Position numbers and translations under genes: made by a program. The notes under the pieces were generated by a model that was given only the letters and a program-made list of their open reading frames with translations, did not search any database and had not been told where the DNA came from. Shown piece after piece: positions 22,681 through 33,345 of a stretch of DNA of 64,000 bases. The stretch's first letter is position 1. Every line of letters begins with the position of its first letter. This DNA comes from Thermoascus crustaceus (taxonomy: Eukaryota; Ascomycota; Eurotiomycetes; Eurotiales; Thermoascaceae), in NCBI GenBank assembly GCA_001599835.1, contig BCIC01000003.1, positions 1,786,153 to 1,850,152 of the forward strand. Reading direction: 5' to 3'.

Positions 22681-24911
22681 GCTTTGGGTCCAGTTCGTAT
22701 TTGCATGGATCGTCTCTTTGCCGGTCTTATATGATGGAGTACGGCTGAATCCGCATACTCTCCTCGACGTGTCTCAGCCGGACTTGCAGGCGGCCGGTCG
22801 CCGTTCTACGTTGTGGCCTGATAACTACATGGCCAAGAGGAAAACAGATGGTATCCCTTGTGGGAAATTCACTATGTTGAGTAGATTTCTATGTCGACTC
22901 CCGATCTGAGAGATGGAGTGATCGAGCTTCACACTTACTCTCGTGAATTGTTCCGGGCTCTGGGACTACCACTGAGCTGCGCATCTTAAAGCAGCATCAA
23001 ATGTCGATATCGCAGGAGGAGAGGTTCTGGAGGCGATGCCATCAGGATATCTCGACTTCCGGCGCAGCCCACGGGCTGGCGAGATGCACAGAGATATGTG
23101 GTCGATGCTACAGTCTATACGGGTATCATCATGTTGGATGTGCGTCCTTCGAGTGGAGAATTGACTTTTCAAAACTCCTGCTGATGAAGCGCACACCGAT
23201 TAGATAGATATCCTAATGACACATAAATGAACAACATCCTATTATACAGTGTCCTACTTTCTGGAGGTTATACAGTAATACTGAGTATAGTGCTTATCTA
23301 CTCCGCATCTCTCTCTTCGGTTTCATAACTCAACGAGAGATGTCCATTATGAAAACAGCCCTAGATATCGTAAACAGGCAGAGCAGTGGAAGATTCCTAG
23401 AGGGTTTTCCCTGTAGTTCTTTCCTTTTCCACTAGTTCATGTTATCAGCATAACAGATATAGATCACTTCAATCTATTGCTTCCGAAGTCAACTCAATTC
23501 CTATCATGCCTATGACTTTTCAACTAAAGTATAGCCTATGTTCCTACTGTAAGTGAAGTGAAGTGCCGTACAAAAGAGAAATCTATATCCATTCATTCAC
23601 AGCAAGCTGTATGGAGAGGGATAGCTATCACCATCACTACCTCCCCAATTCTCGTCGATATCTCTTAACCACCTACTCTTGTCTCCCTTCTCCCTTTCCT
23701 CGCTACCCAATGATACGAGTGGCAATCTATCGAAGACTATAGCTTATATCCAAGACAAATTCTAATTTGATATCCTCTATACAAACTATTCCTTGTTCCC
23801 TGATTACGATATAGATCTATAGAATAAATACCCACATAATACCCACAGCGATATTCACAACCTAGCTGACCACCTACGGGATTCCTGAGAACGATTGCCT
23901 GCACGAGAGAGTCTAGCAGCTGAAATACTGCACCATGATATGATTCCTATTACCAGAAAACATTTACGTGTTATTTCTCATCTTATATTTGTGCTGTATG
24001 TTTGAGACCCTCTGGAGAAATTCTCTTTTGGAAATCAGCCAGTCGCTCTATAACACAATTTAGATCTGATTGGGGAGAGGAACACCTGAAAGCTCTCCAC
24101 GTGGTACGATCTGATAACCTACCCAGGGAGGAGACCTTAACATAGAGGGGTAGGTATTGTCCCTACTGCAGCTCCTAGAGAGATGCTCATTTGCCTACTT
24201 ATGATGAAAAAAACCTGACATCACGAATGAGATGTCCACTGAGCTGGCTTTGTTCATTCTTCGCGAGCATAACTTTGGATTTTCATGACCAAATATGGCT
24301 TGCTAAAAGGTCTGTAACTATTATGCCGCTGAAGATTTTGATTAACAGAGATCAAATTTCTGCCCTGTGGTGAATGGTATCGTGAATATAAATCTTACTT
24401 CGAAATTCAGGGGGTTTTAGGACTCCACATTCTAGAGAGTCCATTGTTGACCGGAAGCTTCTATTTGGTTTTCTTCTACTTCCTTCCATATCTTCTCGGA
24501 ACCATTTGAATTATCTGATACGCTGCTACCGCTACCAGCCGTTCACCTTCCTGCTGCCCCTGAGGACCACGAGTTGGCCATATACAGATAGCACATGTAT
24601 TCTAGCATTGGCAACGATACTCTTTAAGCAAAGACACTTATTACTATTGTGATCTTTAATATTATAATTCAAGGTTAGATTGGAATGAGCAAGATAAACA
24701 AATTCACCACATTCTCAGAGAAAATTTTCAGGGAGATGGCCCCAAGACTTTACTCACTCGCATCCAGGATGACGAAGACGCGGCTGCTGTTTTCAACCAT
24801 GGTCGAAAAATCCGTCGCCGAGATCAAGTGCTGATGATGGGCTTGTCATCTGAAATATATTTAAAGGATATACACAATGTTGCTCTTCTTAATAAGAGAA
24901 AATTATAAGGC

Positions 24912-25120
24912 TGTGACGGCGCGGCAGCCACCTAGGCGGTAAGGTGTGCGGTGTTGAGCATTCCTTTGTGTCTGGGATACTGCCGGTCCTACTTGCCTAT
25001 ATATCTCACGTTACACGAGGCCCTGCGAATTCTTTCCTTTCTTTTCCCCTCATGCTTTCGATTCTGTATGACTAGCTACCGTAGTAATACATCATTTTAC
25101 TATGACTGAGCGCCGTCACA
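24912..25120. mobile_element. Solo LTR of a retrotransposon (209 bp)
   Basis: The segment starts TGTGACGGCGC and ends GCGCCGTCACA, a perfect 11-bp terminal inverted repeat with the canonical TG...CA LTR ends. It is flanked on both sides by the same 5 bp, AAGGC (24907-24911 and 25121-25125), the target duplication length of Ty3/gypsy- and Ty1/copia-type integration. A TATATAT run and pyrimidine-rich stretch in the middle fit an LTR promoter region. No primer-binding site (TGG...) follows the right end, so it is a solo LTR left by recombination rather than the 5' LTR of a resident element. A short-TIR MITE with 5-bp duplication is a less likely alternative. Confidence 0.7.
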
Positions 25121-25132
25121 AAGGCCAACATA

Positions 25133-25164
25133 CTTAAGCCACTCATTGAACTGAGTGACTTAAG
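25133..25164. repeat. Hairpin beside the solo LTR
   Basis: CTTAAGCCACTCA (25133-25145) pairs with TGAGTGACTTAAG (25152-25164) with a single mismatch and a 6-nt loop. It starts 13 bp after the LTR end. A second perfect 8-bp hairpin (CAAAACCT / AGGTTTTG) lies at 25203-25224. Function unknown. Confidence 0.7.
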
Positions 25165-25389
25165 CTGATCCTGAACTCGAAAATACTTGAGAAAACATTC
25201 TTCAAAACCTCTAAAAAGGTTTTGGTTCTTAAAAAGTTTATGTTTTCAAAATCCAGTTAAAAGAACTACTCGGATGGTCTCTAGCCATAAACTAGATAAG
25301 TGCAGGCCCCCTTCTGTGTGGATAAGGTTGTCACACAAGCTTGCAGTATGGTGGTTGTGAGTAAGATGTCATCTGTGCAATTAAAGAAG

Positions 25390-25720
25390 CCGGCAGTGAT
25401 GAAGACTTAATACCCTAATGTCCAGTTTTACAATCTGTTGGACCGGCTCGGTGTCCGTACGCCTGACGATAGTGATGTCGCTAAAGCGGTATGCCAAGAG
25501 ATTTACAGAGAGGCTCAGCGATTCCTGCCCCCAGTGGAGTTTGTTGATCAGTATTAAGAAGGCCTTACTTAAGTTGCCAACCAGGCATCTCAACATGACA
25601 GCATGTCCCAGCAAAATCATTTTTTTATTCTTACAGCACAGCAAGCAGAAAGAGTTATCAGAATGCAATGCTCATCTATCTTAAGGGACGCACTGCCACA
25701 CCAAGTATGTGCCTAAGGTC
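25390..25720 (+). pseudogene. Decayed reading frame, unknown origin
   Basis: One plus-strand frame reads as natural-looking protein across two internal stops: YPNVQFYNLLDRLGVRTPDD..VAKAVCQEIYREAQRFLPPVEFVDQY, TAA, EGLT, TAA, then VANQASQHDSMSQQN and AERVIRMQCSSILRDALPH. Both stops are TAA in positions where CAA or GAA would fit. It lies 270 bp after the solo LTR and could be a gag-like or host-gene fragment. No family recognised; coordinates approximate. Confidence 0.35.
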
Positions 25721-26745
25721 AGTTGTAGCAATTGTGAGTTGACATATTTTAGACTGTGAGAATTGCATCTGTGTGCTTGTATCTTGGTTGTCTCCCATGT
25801 CATAGGCATTGAGATCATTGATGTCCTCATAGCACTGGACATGATTACCAACGGCAAAGTCGGTTGTTTACTTATCATACTGTCATCCCAACACGGACAA
25901 TGCAGAGAATGCAGAGACTAATAGCAGCATAAATACAAACTACCAAGACACCTTAAATCCTCCTGTTCTTGAAATCAGATTCTCATACCTAATGTCTCTT
26001 CCTCTGTATTTGAGATGCTGACTCGCCTCTTTCGTATTCGGAATTCAAAGTATAATTTCAGAATCACAATTAGCAAATCCAGAGTGTCTGTTTCACCCTT
26101 TCCAGCCTTTTATACATTTGTATACCGTGCACTGAGCAGAGATTCCATAAGACGGGACAGAGATATGCCTGTTGTATCAACCACTTATGATATAAACTTG
26201 AACCACAGAAATGTTCAAGAACAACTGCCTTTGCAGAAGCGGTCCACATTCTACTATACCATTCCTACCGTGGATGCTTCTCAATCAAGAAGTTTGTTTT
26301 CCAATGGCAAAATTTCATAGCTAGAAGTGGGCATAAGGAGGCCACTGAGAACAGCCACTAAAAGAAATGGCTCGCTGCGATTCAGTCCAGCCATTGCCAT
26401 CGAGAACTTGGGCCCTTTTTTTTCCATACTTGCCAGGACTAATATGTACACAAGAACATAAATAAGAGGTGTTGCAGAGGAGGCTGTGCACTGTGCGTGT
26501 GGAAAACAGCCAAATCGTTTTTAGGGCTGGAAGCTCGCTGTTGTTCTTGATTCCCAGCAGCCACGGATTACACTTCTGATTATGCCTCCTATGCAGAGGG
26601 TCCCTTCTATAGTCGAGCAGTGCATCGTCTCGGATCCTGAGTACAGTTAGTATACAGTCCACCTTTCATTCTAGGCCAACTGTCTCAAAATGAGACCCCC
26701 AATATGATCACTGATATTCACGAGAACCACCCCCGCTGACGTGCG

Positions 26746-27419
26746 ATGTCTGTTAAGCCAGTTCCGAACACGATGGCGGACAAGTCTGCCTTGGCGGCCA
26801 GGCATTCTACTCCTTCTGGTGGTGAACCTGCAGCTTCATCAGTTGTGTCAGTCTACACAGATTCTGCTATTAAGGAAAGTGCCACAGCACCTACTTCCGT
26901 TCAGTCAATGAATGTATTCAGGCCGGCCATAATTCTTAAGACGGATTGTCGTACAAGGAGTATGCCAACTTTATTCAAGAGGCCGGGATTGGGATTGCAA
27001 ATGTGTATGATGAGGCAGAGGAGGTCCGGAAGAGTGCAATGGCCGCATTCTACGATTTCGCAATGGCGAAGATGCCAGAATACACCTAGAAGCCGTTTGA
27101 AGAAGCAGTTAACTACCGCAAGCAAAACAAAAAGCAAGTGGAAAATGGCCCCGCGAAGGTAGCCAGGGTTTGGGGCGATCGTGGAACTGCATTTGCGAAG
27201 TTTGGGAAGTCGCAGGCATGGTATAGAGCAATAAGCCGGCTCACGAACAAGGGCACATTCGACGAGATGATTTGTGCCCTCAACCGTCTTCTGTATGAAC
27301 TTGCATCAACGAATCCCGGCCGCGAGAAGTCCCGTCCCGCGTCTGAACTCCAATCATGGCAACGGCTTATCATCCGAGCTTACAGACGCTTGACTTCGCT
27401 ATCGCAGTACAGAACTTAA
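26746..27419 (+). pseudogene. Decayed protein-coding frame (about 220 codons)
   Basis: A coherent frame starting MSVKPVPNTMADKSALAARH at 26746 shifts near 26943 into another plus-strand frame reading LSYKEYANFIQEAGIGIANVYDE..VRKSAMAAFYDFAMAKMPEYT, then a TAG at 27087-27089, then KPFEEAVNYRKQNKKQVENG and VARVWGDRGTAFAKFGKSQ through to a TAA at 27417-27419. So one frameshift and one nonsense codon separate three stretches that look like one ancestral, helical, charged protein. A short unrecognised intron could explain the frame change, but none has acceptable length. Family unknown; either a retroelement gag-type product or a lost accessory gene. Confidence 0.4.
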
Positions 27420-27435
27420 ACAAAGCTTTCCCGAA

Positions 27436-27681
27436 GTGAGGGTCATGAATAAAGCCATAAAGGGTCAAGCAGGAAGAACGGATACCCGAATGACAATGAC
27501 AACCCAATGCCTGCTTGTCGTTGGGTTGGGGAAAATTCTTCTCAAGGTCGAAAGGTGCCTAAATAAGTTAGATGTAGATGTGACGAGTGTATCGCCGTTT
27601 GAACTACTATATGGCATGAAAGCAAGGTTTTTTCTAGAGCACAGAGAGAACGAATGTATTCTCGATGATCAGAAGCAGTAA
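27436..27681 (+). mobile_element. Integrase-tail-like retrotransposon fragment
   Basis: An 81-codon frame whose C-terminal half contains VTSVSPFELLYGMKARFFLEH, resembling the SPFEL.YG..PR.P block near the end of the integrase region in Ty3/gypsy polyproteins. The N-terminal half is not recognisable. No reverse transcriptase or RNase H motif was found nearby, so this is at most a short remnant. The assignment rests on one motif. Confidence 0.35.
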
Positions 27682-28834
27682 CCTATACACATTGTACCAG
27701 CGTGTCGCGTATGTATATAAAAGCCTTAACGTAGAACTCCCTCTAACTCTTCTAAGACAGAAGATTTTTTTCAAGCAATATGCCAGCTACTGAACGTCGT
27801 GTAACATGCCCAATCGGAACGCTTGGAACGTAAATTCCACTGAAGGTCGTTCTTGGGAGGGCACCGCACCAGGGATGTAAATATTCACCTCTGTAATTCT
27901 ACAGCATCTGGAAATACTCTGCAAGCTGCTTGAACTATCAAAAGGTTGGATCTCGTCCCTTGAACAGCGGTGCTATGCATCCTGTCTTCATCGTGATTCC
28001 AATGAAGCTGCTGGGGATGGTTGGTTTAGATGCAGTACATTGGGCCCCTTCAACTCCATATCGAGAGACGGGACAGGACAAGGTAGTATATCATCATTAG
28101 TTTCAATCATATTTTCTGTCATTTGCAGAGAAATAAATCCTAAAGTAGTCTTAACTTGGTATATAGGTAGTATACGCAACTAAAGTAAACACTGAAGAAG
28201 GTCCCGGCCACCAGCCCCTAGTTGCCGACTCCGAAATTCGGAACTCCCAAGACAAATAAAGAATGTGAACTGGATAAGGTCCACGTCTAGCTAACATAAT
28301 CAATAAGGCTACGACATAACGAGGGCGTTTGTACAACCTTCTCATGCGCCTCGGCCCGTCATGCGGGGAACTGTTCCGTGTTCCGCTTCCGTATCCGGGT
28401 CCCATATTTCCCCCCCGCCCTTAGGAGTACGACACTGGCAAGGATGACGTTGTTTCCCATATCTACAATACATTGGGTAGGTAGGTAATTATTGCGCTCG
28501 CTGTTAAGTAAGGATTGGATTTTCGTTACGTAGCTTCGCTGCTTTAACATGGAGACAAGGTCATCTAAGCAAGGTATATATGAATACATGATATTGATGC
28601 AATTACCAAGTGCCTATTTAGCTATCATGACAGACATCATAATACATAAGACAATTTTCAATAGAAAGATAATTTCCAGGAGAAAAATTAGGTATCAATG
28701 CCACATTATTAACCGACTGAAATTCGCCCGCGGTCTACATAGCAAAGAAATGCGCTCATAATACAATAGCAGTAGCACGTCGCGTTCAGTATGGGTGCAA
28801 ATAACCTCCTAACGTCTCTCGAAGCTAAAGGTCC

Positions 28835-30224
28835 TCAATCAGAGTAATTCGCTGCATCCCTGGTCTCATCCCTTGTTTTCCTCAAGAAAGGTATGAGGGA
28901 AGTACCGCCTGTGCCGCAGAGAGAGTTCGTACCAGAGTCTATCGCTCCGGATGACGCCGTAGCAAGATTCCTTTTCTCTGTCAGTCCCTGCGAAGGTGCC
29001 TTTTGCGCTGGCGCAATGATGTATCGTGCGACTATTTGAATATGCACATCTCGAAAAGACCGAAGCATGAGTACAGCGGCGTTGTAAGCACCTCTCACGT
29101 TCGAATCAGCTTTGTGGCTCATGGCGTAGGGACGGATGTTGGATATTTGCGCGAGAAGCTTTAGGAACCGGCGATGGGGGCCGGGCATGTAGCTCCGCAT
29201 GTCCTACTTTTCGATCAGCAGCAACACATGGCCAGGAAACGAATATCTATCTCCATACCTGGATAAACGCATGCCGTTGCCTTGACTGATGCGTGTTAGA
29301 CTTGGTTTCTCCTTCAGAAAAGTGCTCCACGCCAAGGAAAATATCAAAAAGCTGTATGAGAGAGCTTTGAGCGTTGCTCCCCCCACTATATTGTAGCCAC
29401 TCTCCTATTCCATCTCCGAGGTCGTAGAAGACTCCCTTTGGTAGGCCCGCAGCTGCCATATTTTTGCTTCCCGCAAGGAATGGGCGGATTTTGTGATAGA
29501 ACACAGCAGGAGCACACTTTTCGTACATCCTCTCCAACAGACCGCAAAGATCTTTGAGACATTCAGTGAATCGATTCAGAAGCTCGGTAACGTGCTGGGG
29601 GTCATCTTCCTCTACAGCATCGATGGCTTTGCGCATCATCGGAACGACCTTGCCCCCCCGAGCTTCAATTGCCACAGAGAGGCAGAAGAACCACTCTTCG
29701 TCAGTGGTTCCCGTGAAAGTGACTAATGCCGCCAGGTTATCTGGCTGCGAAATGTCGATGTCTGGATCCAATGTCTTATAATTCCAAAGGCATACGGCTG
29801 CGTATGTTGCACAGGGAGGGAGTTCTAGGTGGGACGACACTTGGAGAAATGGGCATGATATCGACGGTGGGAGTATCTGTAACGAGTAAGCACTTAGAGC
29901 CATTGATATTCACTGATCGGGAACACAAACATCCTTAGGCTTATCGCCCCCCCAGATGTACGCATGTGCCAGAAATGCAAGCAGTACATAAGCTCTCTGC
30001 CACTCTTGTTCCTGGTGTAATCCACTGGTTGACAGGATTGGTAGACTGTCAATTTCCTGTCGTATCTTCTCCATCTGTATAAGCTTGGGAAGATCAGAGG
30101 TGAGGTCTTCCCACTTGTTATAGTATGGATCTGGCAGTCGCTGTAGAGGCTGTCTCTCTGGCAGGAAGCCATTCTGAACAGACATGCCATAGTCATTGGG
30201 TTCGATATCTGTAGGGTCAAACAT
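28835..30224 (-). CDS. bna2: Indoleamine 2,3-dioxygenase (BNA2-like)
   Basis: Haem dioxygenase opening the indole ring of tryptophan to N-formylkynurenine, first step of the kynurenine route to NAD and to anthranilate. Exons 30224-29931, 29876-29259 and 29203-28835 give 426 aa. Family blocks: GFLPERQPL near the start, LAFLAHAYIWGGD, HLELPPCATYAAVCLWNYK, FYHKIRPFLAGSKNM, YSGGSNAQSSLIQLFDIFLG, MPGPHRRFL, and RDVHIQIVARYI, whose His (about residue 358) is the expected proximal haem ligand; GTGGTSLIPFL follows. The frame is open further upstream to 30371, but only with a GTG, so ATG 30224 (MFDPTDIEP) is the start. It is divergent from kynureninase; the pair is a functional neighbourhood. Fungi often have several IDO paralogues, and this one sits in an accessory stretch. 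Confidence 0.95.
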
Positions 30225-30785
30225 CGTGAGGGAGGGATGAAGAGGGATGGATTTTTCTGTGCGGTGAGCAATTGTAACCACTGGGAGAGCGTTTTCTATC
30301 TTCAACTTTTGCAGTAAGAGAGACTGGTTGGAGATATGTTTCCTCAAGCGCCTTATCAGTGGCTTTGTCACCGTCTTTGAGAGACAACCGTGAACCAGAA
30401 CACAGAGAAGGCCAATCCATGGGAAATGATGAATTTAAGAACAAATGAGTCCGGTAAGAGGGACGGAAAGTTCAGGCAATTCACGGGTCTCGACTGCCTT
30501 TCCCGTCCAACACGGAAAAATACACTCGGAAGCGGAAGCAAAGAAGCCGTTATTGAGAAAATGACCTAGACTTGTCGGATGTTATAGTGAATAGAAGTGT
30601 GAGTGAGGAGGAGATGATCGTGAAGACAAAGGGGAGAACTGTCAACTTTGCAGATCTCTGGCTCCAGCACCTTAAAATGCATTTTACCTCCTCAATCCAA
30701 ATTCCTACTTAACAGACCTTCTTAGGTACCTACATAACTACCTCCCTAACTTCGTACTTCTTACTGAGTATCAACTTTCAGCATC
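30225..30785. promoter_or_regulatory. Divergent IDO/kynureninase promoter with CGG triplets
   Basis: 561 bp between the two start codons. It holds CGG triplets at 30513, 30527 and 30533, the last two as CGG-N3-CGG. CGG is the half-site read by Zn2Cys6 factors, and such a factor is encoded 3 kb away. CCTAAG/GGTACC-like short palindromes occur near 30720. Joint regulation of both genes is an inference from layout. Confidence 0.4.
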
Positions 30786-32395
30786 ATGGTCGACTCCAAA
30801 GATATCAAGATGACGACCGAGCACAAGGAAAAGCCAGTGTTTCCCAATAACGCTGGGACCAAAGAGTATGCGGAGTCACTTGACGCTGCAGATCCGCTGC
30901 ATTGGTTCAGAGATAAGTTTATTGTCCCTTCAAAAGCGAATTTGAAGACCAGGAAGCTGGCAAAACCTGGTTTGTTCTGCATCCTTAAGACCCTTAACTC
31001 TCTTATTATGATGGCGCTAATCGTCGTCTTCGAAGGTCTTTCCTCCGAACCAAGTATCTACTTCTGTGGGAACTCGCTAGGACTGCAGCCAAAGGCTACT
31101 GCGAAGTATCTCGAAGCCCATCTTGATACCTGGTCATCAATTGGTGTTGGCGGCCACTTCACAGATCTCGAGGACTCTCCGCTGAAGCAGTGGCAATTGC
31201 TTGCAGATCAAGCTTCCAGTCAGATGTCCAGATTGGTCGGAGCCTCTCCAGAAGAAGTCGCTGTGATGGGCACGCTGACAATGAACCTGCACTTTCTGCT
31301 GGCAAGCTTCTATAAGCCCACGAAAGAGAAGTACAAGATCCTTCTAGACTGGAAGGCATTTCCCAGTGACCACGTAAGATTATCATATCCTCCTCAACAT
31401 CCTTGCCGGTCCAAAAAGAAGACACTGACAAGAAAGCAGTTCGCCATCGAGTCACAGATCAGCTGGCATGGACTCGATCCAAAGACCTCGATGATGTTTA
31501 CTGGTCCAGATGAGGGCGAAGATACGATCTCAACGTCAAAGGTTCTCTCCTTGATCGACAAACACGCTGGGGAAACTGCCTTGCTTCTACTTCCCGGTAT
31601 CCAGTATTACAGCGGACAGCTTTTCGACATCCCGACCATCACCAAGCATGCCCAGTCCCAGAACATCGTGGTGGGCTGGGATCTTGCTCATGCGTACGCT
31701 AACGTTGAACTGAACCTGCATGACTGGAACGTCGATTTTGCTGCTTGGTGTACGTACAAATATGGAAATGCAGGACCGGGGGCAATCGCAGGCCTATTCG
31801 TTCATGAGAGGCACGGCATTGTCGATTACAGTCAAGAAGGAAGCGCACTAGTGTATCGACACCGCCTGACCGGATGGTACGGCAGTGATAGAGCAGAGAG
31901 GTTCAAGATGGATAACAGTAAGTCAAGCTGTCGTACATCACAGTACAGCCACTAACACGAGCCAATGATATAGAATTCAAGCCGATTCCCGGGGCCAAGG
32001 GCTTTCAGATCTCAAACCCCTCCGCCGTCGACTTGGCGTCTCTCTGTGCCTCTCTCTCCGTTTTCGAGGAGACGTCCATGAGCGAGATTCGTGCGAAATC
32101 CGTTCTCCTGACAGCCTACCTCGAACACCTCCTCCTGGACGGTACCACGGATGAGACTCGGCCGTTTCGCATCATCACTTCTTCGGACCCTCAGGCACGA
32201 GGGGCTCAGTTGAGCCTCTTGCTCAAGCCAGGGCTGCTCCATCCCGTGGCCCAGAAGTTGCAGGAGGCTGGAATGGTCTGCGACAAGCGAGAGCCTGATG
32301 TCATTAGAGTTGCGCCCGCTCCTCTGTACAACACTTTCACCGAAGTCTGGGCGTTTGTGCAGCATTTCAAAGCGGCATTGGTGGGATGCACCTAG
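30786..32395 (+). CDS. bna5: Kynureninase (BNA5-like)
   Basis: Cytosolic PLP enzyme that cleaves kynurenine (or 3-hydroxykynurenine) to anthranilate (or 3-hydroxyanthranilate) plus alanine. Exons 30786-30969, 31036-31373, 31440-31917 and 31974-32395 give 473 aa, the normal size. Motifs: IYFCGNSLGLQP, VGGHFTDLEDSPL, EEVAVMGTLTMNLHFLLASFY, SQISWHGLDP, LLLLPGIQYYSGQLFDI, GWDLAHAYANVEL, and WCTYKYGNAGPG, where Lys at about residue 281 is the expected PLP Schiff-base lysine; then GWYGSD and FQISNPS. All introns are 56-66 bp with clear GT..AG. With the adjacent IDO it supplies two of the three steps from tryptophan to anthranilate; the formamidase is not in this window. Confidence 0.96.
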
Positions 32396-33345
32396 TGTGT
32401 CTACCGTGTGAACGCGTCCCTCAGGTTTGATGATGGCGATCCCAGAAGGCAGATAGAATTTCGAAGTGGGAGTTTCACCATATTGGACCAAAACGTCATG
32501 GATGATGGCGGACTACTTTTACCTAAGATGGCTGACCGGAGGGAACTATTATCTGAGCTTATTAGGCATTAGGTTCCGTGGCTCAAATTCAATTGCCATC
32601 TCCAAAATCTTTCCGCGCTCATCAATTCGTTTGTTCAGATGTCACTAAATCTCTTGTATGTTCAAATAACACCCATGTTAGTTCCTAGTACAGCACTTGT
32701 AATACCTCGGGGTGCTTAGCTGTTGACTTACCTAAATGTCTACCCTGTACCTTAGGTAGTACTAGGCACTGTACTGTACCATGTCCTTGCTGTTCTAGAA
32801 ATATAACATAATCCCAGGAACTCCAGAAATAACAAGCAAGGAATTTTGATCGCTCTAGATGGTCTATATATCAAAAGACATGAATGAAAATGGTGAAGGA
32901 ACGAAACTATATGTTTGACAGTAGACATTTTAGACATGATTTCATGGATATATTCATCTCTTTTATGGCCAGTAAATAATCTTTCTGAGGCTTCTGGCTG
33001 ATTCTTTCAGTCTTTCTGACATAGGTTTTGTTATTGCTGCATCTTAAGGCCATTGAACCTTCCTTCCCAACAATAAAAACTATGCTTATGCAAGGGGAGG
33101 TCCCAGGGTCGTCTAAGCCCGCTTTACCTAACTGTTTCAAAGCGCATTCTTGTCATGAATCACCTCCTATGAATTCACATATGTACTGTACGTAGCGAAT
33201 GCTTCTCTCCATGAGCAAGATGAAATCTTATTGTCTGGTGTTTCTTTTTTTGACTATGCTCTCTTGTACATTACTACTTGGTAATCTTAACACGATTGTA
33301 TAAATCAGACAGAACTTTAAGTGTACAATATCCTCTCCAAGAGAT
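32396..33345. other. Intergenic between convergent genes, nothing coding seen
   Basis: About 950 bp between the 3' ends of kynureninase (+) and the Zn2Cys6 gene (-). AT-rich, short frames only, several CCTAGG/GGTAC-type small palindromes around 32730-32770. Confidence 0.5.

Larger units (their letters stand above)
22681..28834. other. AT-rich gene desert of 6.2 kb with retroelement debris
   Basis: No intact gene. It is visibly AT-rich with short frames only. Within it are the solo LTR (24912-25120), two hairpins just after it, and three decayed frames (25390-25720, 26746-27419, 27436-27681), listed separately. 22.7-24.9 kb and 27.7-28.8 kb hold nothing I can name. Premature TAA and TAG codons within otherwise coherent frames would fit repeat-induced C-to-T mutation or simple decay. 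Confidence 0.6.

Noticed and set aside
30225..30371. N-terminal extension of IDO
   Set aside because: The frame is open to 30371 but the apparent Met there is GTG; the only ATG in the stretch is 30224, which matches the family start.
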